Source of the DNA: Cladopsammia gracilis
Lineage: Eukaryota > Cnidaria > Anthozoa > Scleractinia > Dendrophylliidae
Reading direction: 5' to 3'
DNA: 64,000 bases
NCBI GenBank assembly: GCA_022457155.1
Contig: JAJGOT010000197.1
Coordinates: 124,001 to 188,000, forward strand
This document shows, one piece after another, positions 38,701-47,484 of this stretch. The notes beneath the pieces were generated by a model. It was given only the letters and a program-made list of their open reading frames with translations, was not told the origin of the DNA and did no database searches. The first letter of the stretch is position 1; every line of letters begins with the position of its first letter. The position numbers and the translations under genes are program-made.

Positions 38701-41700
38701 AAAGTTGTTCCCGCAAAACACAAAAACTCGCCAATCCACAAAATAAACTCGCTCCCGCAAAAATTTCATGTTACACGGTATGTCATGCCAAGAAGCATTG
38801 TAGGATGTATTTTTTTATTATTATCCCAACGTAACTGTACAGTCACCCTCTTCGATTTGTTGATCGTCGATCGTTTATCCAAAAATTGCTAATCGGATTC
38901 CCCAGATTCCTGCGCCTTTTGTATTCAGTTGTATTGCCCTTTGGCTCTTGCAGATATTTTTAAGGTGTTAATTGTAAAATATACTATTCTAAACTAAGTT
39001 GTTTTTTACCTGAGAAGTTACGGATCGTACAAAATGATGTGAGAGACGCTTGTAGGAAAGTGATTAGAGCTGCCCCCTCCCCCTGCCCCTACCATTTTAC
39101 GCATAATTTAACACAAAAACCTCGTCGATCTTCAAATCTTTCCCATCACATCGTAACGATACTCCTAAAACTCCACACAATGATTTATGTACAGTAACTT
39201 GATATTTTTACATCGAATGTCAATAACGTTCTACTTCCTTTTCTGAATGATGACAATCATTGGCGGCCATTTTTTTAATAAATTAAAATTAACAACTTAA
39301 TATGTTTTTCTCAAATCCAATGTTGACTATCCTGTTTCCCTTTATGGCTTCGGCTCTACATCGGCTCTTAATTAAGATCAGGCGAATATATAATTTGGTA
39401 TGAGGTACAGGATACAATTTCGGACCATTATAGAACGCTTTGACACTTATTTTTCTTTCTGTCAATTCGGAATTAATTAGTTTTTAAAAAAAAAAAACAA
39501 CAATAAGATGGAGTATTATTAGGGAGCTTACGCAACGAGGACGGCAACGCCAAGGAAAACGTCACTTGAATAAAGGATTCGCGCTATTTCAGTTAAACTA
39601 CTTTGCAATTGTTCCAATTTGTTTAATTTGTCTATGACAGGATTATCCAGGAGCTAAATTTGTAGGGTCAGCCTTTAAGTTCAAATAGATAAAGGAAAAT
39701 TAACCATCGTGTGTTCACGTTCTCCACGAAACCTATAATTTGATCATTTGACGTTATTGTTTTGCAGGGAAGGCAAAGAAATGTACCAAAATATAAAACG
39801 CACGTGCATAAGCATTGTTTTCACTCAGTAAACCTATTGCTTTGTGCCGTTCTCTCTGTCGTCGCCGTCGTGGTTGCGTAAGCTCCCTAATAGCAGTTTA
39901 AAAAAAATGTATTAAACATAAATGGGTTGCTACTAGTCTATCAATTGTGTCCATTATTTGCTTATATTAGTTTTCTATTGATTATTCCTTGGAAGTGGAG
40001 ACAAAAAGACATGTTTGTTCGTTGTAGAGAGGTAGCTGTTATTGGAAGGGAGCAACATCGTCCCCAGGGCCTTCTCTGTTTTCAAAATGGCGGGTCGGGT
40101 GAAGAAATCCCTGGACGAGGCTGCAAAAATGGTTGTGACTTAAATGGAAATTGCTAGATGCCATAGCTCAGAATGAGGTCGGACACCTTATTGAGACTTA
40201 TATAACGGAGTAACTGGTTAGCTTTCAGTTGGGGTTAGTGGTAGCAGTTTATATATTAGTTAAATTTAGGACTAAGCAACCCGAGAAGCTTGGTGGTACA
40301 GTGGTACGGTAGGCTATGTACAACTAAGCCTAAACCTAGCTGAGGTCACAGGTTCAATCCTGAGTGGGGATTTCAGATTTTCTTTTTTACACTTAAAAAT
40401 TTATTGCAAATAAAATTCTAAGTGTCGACATTACGTTATATAATTCTCAATAAGTGTCCGACCTCCTTCTGGGCTATAGAAGGTAGACTCTACCGACTTA
40501 AATGGATACTCCAAAATCAGGTTTCTGAGCCCGCGAGAATGAGGACCCCCAACAAAACCAATGTTCCTAGGTACTTGGTGTATCCCTGATCAAAATGTAT
40601 GGTACTTCATGTATCCCTTATTGTAATGTATTTAGATATACTGCAGTGTAATTTAGGGTCGGATTACAGTATCTAGGGTTCAAGCACTGATTTTAGTATT
40701 TAGGTTTAAACACTGATACTCTAGGAGAAACCTTTGAATGCAGAGGTCCACACGACGCAGAAATTAAACTTGCTGGTAGTTGCCGTATCTTCTTAGTGAA
40801 AGATCTCGTTCCAGGTGCGTCACTTGAATGTGAAAATACAAAACTGAATGCAAGGCTGGCACTACGGCAAAGGGCAGATTTATTAAATGGCCAATATTTC
40901 GACTAATAGAACTAGTCTTCCTCATGGCCAGGAGATACTCTAGGAGTCTTGATACTCTAGGAGTTTTATTTGTAGAGGGGTTTCTACGATCGTGGGGACA
41001 AGGTTGGGAAGAGACAGCTGTTAAGGTTGCTTGAACCAGAATCACATGTTATAGACAAAGTATAACTGCAAGAAAGCATGGACTCTACACTATCCCCTCG
41101 GTATGGCAATTACCAGGACGAAACAGCTGTCCTGCCAAAAGTTAAGCAAAGTAAAGTTAAGGTTGTCATTTTCACTGTTTAAAGTTTAATATATTGCCAA
41201 TACACTGTCAATTTACCAAACGTTTTGAAATTTTACCAAAAAAGTTCTAAGCGTTTAAAAACTGAATTGTCGGTCCATTTGCCAACATAATTTTGATCAG
41301 GCTCAAAGAGTTTTGGTCAATTTTCAACGGAAAAAAGCTCATCATTTTGAGAAAAATTAAAAGATAGTAACGTCAACTAATTTTTTATACATCCTTGCCC
41401 ATATTTCCATTTAATAATAAATAAAATCCCACTAAATAAAACGAAAAACGCCTCGGACGTTTGACCGCGGTGGAATGGATGCAACTACCAGGGTGATGTG
41501 GTTGTGCGCATGACTGAGTAACGTTATGGGGATGGCCGTAGTGTGCTTCCTTGTCACATGCTATAGCTTGTTTTAATCATTGAATGTTTTTCACTTGTCC
41601 ATCCATGCATGTTAAAAAATAACAACTGATCTTTTCGTTTCCACAGTTTTCGAACCGCAGGCACGGAGCTCTTTTACGCCTTTCTGTGCTGTAAGAAAAA

Positions 41701-44700
41701 GACGACCGCTCCTGATGATGATGACAGCGACGCTGACGTGAACTATAACGCCTGGGGGCAATTTGTGTTAACGCGCCGTCGCCCCGAGCAGATTATAAGC
41801 CGAATAAGACGCATGCGTTATCCTCGCCCTTCGCACGATGATGACCATCTTTTGGCATTGACCGCGTTTGCATTTGAGTCTCCAGATAATGATCAACAGA
41901 AGGAGACTTCAGTTTAAAGGGGATTGTCATGAAAATTTTGAAGGTCTTGAGTGAAAACTGCCCTACATTAAAACTTGATACCTTTGTCAGACACGAAATG
42001 CTCGTTGAACGCTAAAAGGAAGATATCAAGTGAATTTTCGAATGGAGAATATTATCATCATAATCGTATCAATAGCAAAATTCTCGATTGTGATTGGTCA
42101 TCCGCGTGCCTATTTCTTACGTAACCGTATCAATAACAAAATTCTCTATTGTGATTGTTCATCCGCGCGCCTATTTCTCACGTAATTGGAGAGCGGTCAC
42201 GTGGGTGTCCAATTACAGCTACTGTATCCAATTACAACTTTTTGTAATTGGATAGCTGTAATTGGACACCTACGTTGCGCGCGCGTCAATCAGTTGCACT
42301 TAAATAGGTTCTTTTTTGCTTTTTTTTTTCCTCCTACTTTCAAACTGCGATATTAAATATCCTAGGCGTTTTGAGTATAAAAAAAGACCACATAGACTTT
42401 TAAATCTCGCATTTTGTTTTTGATGTGATTAATTAGTAATTGAACTTCGTGTAGTACAATTCAGGGGTAATCGTGATTACGGGGTAATTACTCCCTGAAT
42501 TGTACTCCACTCTGACTCAGTCCAATTACTATTACTTATAAGAGTTTTCTAAGACACAAGACGATAAACCATTTCCATCCTGGCCATCTGCAGCCCAAGA
42601 CACCTATGCTCACTAGTAGAACTATCTTAAACAAAACTGGACTTTTTTTGCGGGGGGGGGGGGGGGGGGAGGTCCCCACTGGTAACACTGAAAATGGTGA
42701 CATAGCCCCCTATAAGATCCCTTACATGTACTACAACCAGTATGGTTGTGTTTGGTGGAAGACCTCATAAATGTTAATGCATGGTTTGAGGGTCTCATTG
42801 AGGTTTTAAGAAACGGCAACACACGGTAGTTTTTCTCAAAATCTTTAGGATCTAGTCTGCCTTTATCCTGATCCACCTGAAAAGGTATGCTGAAATCACA
42901 GTTCTTATTTCAATTTTCGGCCATTTCAATCCGATACCAATTAAAGTTTTAGTCATTTGCAGAAAACCGCATTATCGATAAATTCGGTTTGTTCTTTCGA
43001 AATATTTATCCACTGTGTTGTAGCTGAATGTTGAACTTTAATTGGTGTTTTTCTTTTATTTAATAATTATGTGTCCATTTTATAAATGACCGTTATTAGT
43101 ATTCTGTTTGTACAGCATATATACTGCTAAATTACAAACTCAACTATAAAGCGGAAATAAATAACAACGTATAACATGACATGACTGACTGACTGACTCA
43201 TCGTTTAAATTCTGCGCCAATGAGCCTAAACAATGCGACCAATTAAAAAGCTGCTAAGCAGTGCTTTCCCGTGGTACTGTTTATAATACGACCATGATAT
43301 TATCCTTTACACTGGGTGGTCCTAACTATTGAGTCCGTTGATGAAATCCTAAAGTGCAAGCAATCAAATGAAAGCTATTGAGCAGCAGTTTCAGGCAATT
43401 TTATTTTTCAATCTTGAGATTGGCTTCTGTAGAGTCAAAGGATTTATTTATAATAAACCTACCTGCGTGTATCGTTTGCACGGAGGCTTGGAACACTGGT
43501 TAGGCACCATGGGAGTAGAAAACCTGCTGAACGTGTAGTTGCTGCTTTCCTGGAACCAAAGCTTGACCCGGTCAGAAGGATTATGCAGTCGACTCCATTC
43601 ACGAGCAAGATTTTGTCCTGTGAAGGGAAAACAAGAAAAGTAATTAAAAGTGCAGCACAACAAAGAAATTCCAATAAATAGAGCGGTTTTCAATTGAGTG
43701 TTATAAAACCAAAACCAAAGTAATTACTCTGACCAATCACAGAACACGCAGACAATCTGATGAATCAATCAGACCTCGAACCAAATACATGTAGCCGGCG
43801 CCAAGCGAGGGAAAACGCGCACGACAAGTCACGATTGGTTTTGGTTTGACTTCTGATTGGTTTATAAAGAGGCGCGAGATTTTTTAGCCAATCACAAAGC
43901 GTAGCAATGCAAAACCAAAGCAATTGCGAAATTACTTTGGACACTTAACTGAAAAGCGCTTTATAACTTAGACAAATCCTTATAGGAGTCCACCTATCAC
44001 ACCTGGGGTATGTACGGGCGATATCACGCGCGCTTTCGCGCTATAATAGTTAACAGCTGATGTCCGATCAATGGAGGTTTCCAAAACTATGTTATCGTAC
44101 CTGACTGAGTTATCTGTTTGCACTTAAAAAGTCCCTTAAAATACGACCAGTCATGCATTCGTTAAACTAAATTACCGCCACGAGACAAAACTGCACAGAG
44201 AAAAAAAATAATTCTTTAACATACCAACTTGGCCTTTAAAAGGAGCATTGGGGTACATCTCTCCAAACTCCAGGAATCCGTGATCCCAGTTGCATTTGTT
44301 GGCCCACATTTGAGCCAAGTTTCCCAAGTCGTCATTCCAGAACTGTGAAAGGTCAGCATTTCCAGTTAGAGTTTCGTAACGATTTATTGTGAGTATCCGG
44401 CTTATACACATGCATGGGTGGATAGAGACAATGGGAAGTAAAGTTCCTTGTAAACAACAGATATAGAGAGCAGAACGTCCCAGGATTTAACCACCGTACT
44501 ACCCTTCTTCATCGTATCTTAAACGTCAATCCACCGTAGGAAAAAAGATGGCGGCTGTTCATTTTACCACAATACCTTGCGGACCTTACACAGCACATAA
44601 GGCACAAAGAAAGCCAAATTTTTACAATATTTGTTCCAGTACTAAGGACAATGTGTAGACTTGGTTTGAAGATTTTAAAACTTTTCTTTACATTTTTATG

Positions 44701-45341
44701 AACGTTGTTAAGGTTTTTGTACGCTAAGAATTATGGGTAAATGTACCAATCGCCATCTTTTTTCCTACCGAGGATTGTGTGACATGTGTCGCTGTCATTT
44801 CAGTTAAAGGCAGCGATACTTCGATACTTAGTAAGTAAACCAAGTTAGAATTCACTCACAAAAGAAAACTGAAAACATATTGCCACCGGTAAAAGCAAAT
44901 ACATTGCATCTGGATATATTGCACTGTACAAAGATGTATCTATCCGTAGGACGTTCCGGTTGCTATAAATAATTGTGAAATAATTATGGACAACAAACAT
45001 TGCCGGCGTGCAATTCAATCAAGAGTATATCAGAAACACTTGAATATTGTTATTAACTCTAAATCAGGCCTACCTGTGAAAAAAAAAAAAACAATCAAAG
45101 CACCTCATTAGAAAGATAAATATCATACCATATATTCCATGTTGGCTGCTGGGGGGCTCACTAAGCTGCGATATTTATTATGTTCATCCACGAATTGTTC
45201 TTTCTGTCGTTGTGTAATCTTTGAGATGGCGTATTCTATGGGCATTGGTTTCAATGGACCCAAAGACGAAACAGAGGATATAAGGATCAGGAGAAAGAGC
45301 GGCGAAAATGTGCTACATATTAGCAGATTTTGCTTATCCAT
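20786..45341 (-). CDS. Secreted CAP-ShKT-EGF-CBM14 multimodular protein (gene B)
   Basis: Fifteen exons in order of transcription: 45129-45341, 44225-44342, 43463-43617, 32035-32156, 30512-30603, 29156-29266, 28725-28817, 28518-28559, 27993-28106, 26381-26902, 24720-24854, 24046-24156, 21895-22011, 21593-21700 and 20786-21006. They splice in frame to 757 residues. Order: signal peptide (LFLLILISSVSSLG), CAP (about 50-205), Cys-rich hinge, ShKT1 (234-270), EGF-like (271-301), half-EGF (302-315), ShKT2 (316-353), repeat linker (354-527), ShKT3-6 (528-684) and CBM14 (685-757, six Cys). Module order and most exon lengths equal gene A. Differences: one long linker exon instead of two short ones; the CAP HYTQ motif is RYTQ and GENLA is GQNLA, so two of the four CAP tetrad residues are changed. 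Intron 3 is 11.3 kb and contains an opsin gene on the other strand. Probably an extracellular matrix- or chitin-binding protein. Confidence 0.85.
21409..21562. mobile_element. ACTACGAGTAGTCCCT-type foldback, diverged copy
   Basis: The ends CTACGAGAAGTCCCTTTTTA and AGAGGGACTACTCGT face each other around CGCGCGAAAAT-type words. It ends about 30 bp from the donor of gene B exon 14. A far better preserved copy is at 45558-45758. Confidence 0.6.
22660..23152. mobile_element. TIR element TTAAAGTGCATATGAAG
   Basis: Ends TTAAAGTGCATATGAAGAAA and TTACTTCATATGCACTTTAA are inverted, 490 bp apart, in intron 12 of gene B. No coding frame of note. Confidence 0.7.
23430..23840. mobile_element. TIR element TTAAGGTGGCT with long arms
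   Basis: Long inverted arms: TTAAGGTGGCTCACAACAGT continues into CCCAGAATTTTCCATCACCT, and the right side carries the complement ending AGCCACCTTAAA. About 410 bp in intron 12 of gene B. Confidence 0.75.
25999..26083 (+). repeat. Heptamer minisatellite GGTGGAA
   Basis: About twelve tandem copies of GGTGGAA, one with a G-to-A change, in intron 10 of gene B. They give spurious WKVEGGR open frames, which are not genes. Confidence 0.9.
26381..26902 (-). other. Gene B linker exon with decapeptide repeats
   Basis: A 174-codon exon in phase 1 on both sides. Residues near its start form about seven tandem ten-residue units of the type PKPAVLQNTT / HKHVVFQNAM, encoded by 30-bp repeats at about 26675-26865. 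After this come Ser/Thr/Pro-rich sequence and a terminal segment with FNVTLETADDFKGVFKLISS. Several NxT/S sites are present (NTT, NAT, NVT), so N- and O-glycosylation is likely. It replaces the two short Thr/Pro exons of gene A. Confidence 0.85.
27512..27624. repeat. 113-bp palindrome in intron 9 of gene B
   Basis: AATATGAATGATGAGTGTGG and GAGAGAAAGGAACTCAGA on the left pair with TCTGAGTTCCTTTCTCTC and CATACTCATCATTCATATT on the right. Only a few mismatches. Confidence 0.8.
27626..27913. mobile_element. TIR element ATATACAGTCTTTTGATT
   Basis: Ends ATATACAGTCTTTTGATTAA / ACGTTGTCA and the exact type of complement TGACAACGTTTAATCAAAGG / ACTGTATAT, 288 bp. It abuts the palindrome at 27512-27624. 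Confidence 0.75.
28146..28203 (+). repeat. G-rich tract (C-rich on the gene B sense strand)
   Basis: Runs of G of up to about 12 on the plus strand. On the gene B transcript this is a C/T-rich stretch 40-95 bases before the exon 9 acceptor at 28106. Confidence 0.7.
28994..29066 (+). tRNA. Degenerate tRNA-like sequence (pseudogene or SINE head)
   Basis: The order of parts is that of a tRNA: GTCTC acceptor start, D-arm and A box in TAGCTCAGTGGTTAGAGC, an imperfect anticodon stem TCCG...CGGA around a GGTTAA-containing loop, a B box close to GGTTCG, and GGAGAC closing the acceptor stem. The T-arm is damaged (GGTTCGTTTTCTG) and no CCA or terminator is evident. I call it a tRNA-derived relic rather than a working tRNA. 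It lies in intron 6 of gene B. Confidence 0.5.
29073..29126. repeat. 54-bp perfect palindrome
   Basis: The left arm TTTTTTCTTTGTGATATTTT / CTTTGT pairs perfectly with ACAAAGAAAATATCACAAAG / AAAAAA around a central GC. It begins seven bases after the tRNA-like sequence and ends 29 bp downstream of the gene B exon 6 donor on the transcript. Confidence 0.9.
29897..30023. mobile_element. Short TIR element GCCTCTTCCAGGCGT
   Basis: Ends TAGCCTCTTCCAGGCG and GCCTGGAACAGGCTA are inverted. A related, larger copy is at 46022-46514. Confidence 0.55.
30964..31623. mobile_element. Foldback element interrupted by a nested MITE
   Basis: Outer arms GTATATGACAGATA / TTTGCTTGATGGAATCTA and the complement ending ATCTGTCATATAC. 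Inside, a second pair of long arms (for example GGTTTCTCAGTTCCTC against GAGGAACTGAGAAACC) flanks a short centre. A copy without the nested insert is at 56711-57236. Confidence 0.75.
31004..31171. mobile_element. MITE AGGGCCTGGTCGCACTACAG nested in a larger element
   Basis: 168 bp with about 40-bp inverted ends beginning AGGGCCTGGTCGCACTACAG and finishing CTGTAGTGCGACCAGGCCCT, flanked by TA on both sides. It splits the left arm of the foldback element at 30964-31623, so it arrived later. Confidence 0.8.
33681..41917 (+). CDS. Opsin-like GPCR nested in intron 3 of gene B
   Basis: Three exons: 33681-33935, 37172-37797 and 41647-41917. Phases agree (0, then 2) and give 383 residues with seven hydrophobic segments. 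TM7 reads MFAKASYVFLPIICIF, so the retinal-binding lysine (about residue 278) is present in the opsin FAK context. The expected disulfide pair is Cys84 (TM3) and Cys171 (second extracellular loop). Glu165 sits where bovine Glu181, an alternative counterion, lies. Atypical features: AVY replaces E/DRY (108-110), LPIIC replaces NPxxY, and TM6 has GGWTPY. The tail has a CC pair after helix 8, acidic DDDD runs, and ends ETSV, a class I PDZ-ligand form. It probably senses light at the plasma membrane. An anthozoan-specific opsin class is my best guess, not proven. The start was chosen at ATG 33681. Confidence 0.85.
34732..34937. mobile_element. Inverted-repeat element in opsin intron 1
   Basis: TTTTTTTGGGACATATTCTG and its imperfect complement CGGAATATGTCCCAAAAAA bound about 200 bp, flanked by TTAAGG and CCTTAA. 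Confidence 0.65.
35152..35541. mobile_element. TIR element TAAAGCCCCTTTCCCACAT
   Basis: Ends TAAAGCCCCTTTCCCACATT and ATGTGGGAAAGGGGCTTA. Long arms contain ACGAATTTTCGTACGGTCGA and its complement. About 390 bp in opsin intron 1. Confidence 0.8.
35786..36330. mobile_element. TIR element GGCCCCGTCCACACGTATCC
   Basis: Ends AAGGCCCCGTCCACACGTAT and ATACGTGTGGACGGGGACTA. The inside carries many GAAAACG and CGTTTTC words that fold on one another. About 545 bp, opsin intron 1. Open frames over it are shadows. Confidence 0.8.
36914..37085 (+). repeat. AATAC pentamer microsatellite
   Basis: About 170 bp of AATAC repeats with scattered ACACA and ATGCA variants, ending about 85 bp before opsin exon 2. 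It produces long IVLYC/NTIQY frames that are not genes. Confidence 0.95.
37889..38774. repeat. Inverted ends around a tandem duplication in opsin intron 2
   Basis: ATGTAACATGAAGTTTTTGC on the left faces GCAAAAATTTCATGTTACAC on the right, about 885 bp apart. CGCAAAA words recur inside both ends. Between them, two tandem units of about 125 bp (38171-38296 and 38297-38421, each starting AGCATGGCAGAG) share almost all bases. Confidence 0.65.
39520..39890. mobile_element. TIR element TTAGGGAGCTTACGCAACGA
   Basis: Ends TTAGGGAGCTTACGCAACGA and GTTGCGTAAGCTCCCTAA, about 370 bp, in opsin intron 2. Not coding. Confidence 0.8.
40162..40479. mobile_element. TIR element with tRNA-like interior, copy 2
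   Basis: Ends CATAGCTCAGAATGAGGTCG and CGACCTCCTTCTGGGCTATAG (with one or two differences). The interior at about 40289-40370 has a D-arm-like TGGTGGTACAGTGGTA, a B-box-like GGTTCAATCC and a closing GAGTGGGG. Same family as 10101-10445. Confidence 0.7.
42204..42270. repeat. 67-bp palindrome GGTGTCCAATTACAGCT
   Basis: GGTGTCCAATTACAGCT...TGTATCCAATTACAA pairs with TTGTAATTGGATAGCTGTAA / TTGGACACC. A second small palindrome (GTACAATTCAGGG) follows at 42451-42507. Both are 3' of the opsin stop. Confidence 0.7.
43681..43960 (+). mobile_element. AGCAGTTTTCAATTGAGT-type MITE, copy 3
   Basis: A 280-bp copy of the element at 12326-12605 in intron 2 of gene B, ending 63 bp from the exon 3 acceptor on the transcript. 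Ends GAGCGGTTTTCAATTGAGTG and TTAACTGAAAAGCGCT. Confidence 0.75.
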
Positions 45342-45557
45342 TCGACCGAAGAAAAAATGATTAAAACGAAAAAAAAAAAAAAAGTCAAAGTTAAACAGAT
45401 GCCATTATCTTAAGATCAAAGGCGAAATGAGATGGCCACCAGGAAGTTTTTGGCGGCATTAGCAAGTTTTTTCACACCTTAATAGATGTGCCACCTACCA
45501 AACAATAAGCTTTGTGGCACTTTATGGCACTTCAGCACTTCACGCTGGATTATCTTG

Positions 45558-45758
45558 GATTAGACTACGAGTAGTCCCTCATTTTTCCTCAGGGATAGTA
45601 GAGCGAGCGAAACGCGAGCGCGCGTGAAAATCAGTCCACGCGAGAAAGGCGAGACGCGCGTCTCGCCTTTCTCGCGTGGAGTGATTTTCACGCGCGCTCG
45701 CGTTTCGCTCGCTCTACTTTCCCTGAAGAAAAAGGAGGGACTACTCGTAGTCTAATCT
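45558..45758. mobile_element. 201-bp foldback hairpin upstream of gene B
   Basis: Two arms of about 98 bp, nearly perfect complements: GATTAGACTACGAGTAGTCC on the left edge, GGACTACTCGTAGTCTAATC on the right, with GCGAGACGCGCGTCTCGC at the centre. It begins 217 bp upstream of the gene B start codon and is much more GC-rich than its surroundings. Confidence 0.9.
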
Positions 45759-46021
45759 TGGATAGAAAAAGACAAACTCTATCAATGTGGTCTGCCCTCA
45801 CGATCATAAATATGACATCGTTTCGGTATCGGATCTATCTGGAAGCCGTGAATCGCTCAGCAAATTATTTTGTTTTGTTTTGCCTTTTTTTTTCGGCAGG
45901 TTTTTACATCCTCGGAGACCCGGTCAGAGACAAACTCAGTGACAATGCACTGGGTGGCATGTAGAGTTGGGAATAAATATAAAACAGAGTTAATCGGTGC
46001 TGCCCCTAAGCTTCCATAATG

Positions 46022-46514
46022 AACCTGTTCCAGGCGTTCAGATAGTGAGCGAAAGAGAACGAGCACCCCCTCCCCAGTCTCTGCTCGTTTTGCCCGCTCG
46101 TTTGCCCGCCGGTTTTTAGCTGCTCCGCCCGCTGCCCCACAATAGACTGCTAGCTGTCCCCGTTTTCAGTCAATCGATCGCGCGGGGGTTGTGACTAGAA
46201 TGGATCATGCAGGCTCCAAAATCAGGTTTGGACCAGCGGTTTCAGTGAAAACATTGGTTTGGTGTGGGTTTCTCATTCTCACGGGATCAGAAACCTGATT
46301 TTGGAGTATCCATTTAAGTTACAACAGGAGCTTCCTGGTCACAACCATCGAGCGGGCGAGCTAATCCTCTTCCCACCTGTTCCCCAGCGCCTCCTCGGCT
46401 CACATTACTTCGCTCGCCTTGTTGAACGCCGATCGCGTATTTACCCGCCCGCTCGACTAGCCAGCGAGGGCCTGCTAGCAGTCTACCACAATCTTAACGC
46501 CTGGAACAAGCTAC
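46022..46514. mobile_element. TIR element ACCTGTTCCAGGCGTTCAGA
   Basis: The ends ACCTGTTCCAGGCGTT and AACGCCTGGAACAAGCT are inverted. Inside, GACTGCTAGCTG faces CTGCTAGCAGTC. It is interrupted by a CTCCAAAATCAGGTTT / AAACCTGATTTTGGAG inverted pair (46205-46318), a motif that also occurs at 40505-40530, so it is probably a nested element. Confidence 0.6.
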
Positions 46515-47283
46515 CGTAGTTGGTAAAGGAAACCATGTATAATTCTGTTGTTAGCCCAGTTACCCAATTACTCCAATTACAAAGTAGAAACCCGTTGATC
46601 GTTTTTTTTTTATTATGTCTAGATTCTTTTTTGGACGCTGACCCACAGGTCAGTCAGTCATATAATTTTTCCAACAGTTGTCTCGTAACAGTTATTGCAT
46701 GAGAGATGCAATATAACAAGGAATCACCTCTCAAAAACTAACTGCGCCACGCTAACCGTAGTGAGATCGTGGAGGTATAAATATATAAACCGTTAATTAA
46801 CGGCCAAACGAGCACGGTCTGACTGAAACTTTTCAAACGTCCGACTGACCAAACTTTTAGGATCAATCTTTGTTTCTGGGACTTTTCATGACTGTAATAC
46901 TCTATAACTAAGCCTAGACTCTCCATAATTTATTTTTGTAATTTTCATCATATTTTCCATGGGTGCGAAAATGTTTGAATTGCCACATTATTTCAAATGA
47001 GGAATTTTTAACCTATGAACGTTAATTGTACTCTGAGTACTCTGTACTCTTAATTGTACTCTGCACGGTAGAATAGACTAGTACAGTAAACTTCGACTTT
47101 AGACGAAACACTCCTGCAAGACGGGCACCTTTCTATAAAGACGCGTACGTATTGATCAATTATTGTATGGTAATGGTCGGATTTCACTTGCTCTTCTGTT
47201 ACTAAACTCTCTATACAGTCCATATACTGAAGGTGGACACCTCTCTCTAAGGCGGCCGACAGCTAAAGCTGATCCCAAAGGTG

Positions 47284-47484
47284 TCTAGCCTGCGAGCAGG
47301 CTCTACTATTTGGGTTTCACGCGCGAGTGCTATGTGAGCGGCGAAGCCGCGAATTACGAGCGAATTACTTTTCCTCGCCCCATTCTTCTCGCCGGCTTCG
47401 CCGGCTCACCCTGGCAGCTCCGCCGGCCAAGATGGCAAGATACTCGCGCAATACCCCAAACAAGTTAGCCTGCTCGCAGGCTAA
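47284..47484. mobile_element. TIR element CTAGCCTGCGAGCAGGCT
   Basis: Ends CTAGCCTGCGAGCAGGCT and AGCCTGCTCGCAGGCTA, about 200 bp. GC-rich interior with CCGGCGAAGCCG-type words. Confidence 0.7.
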
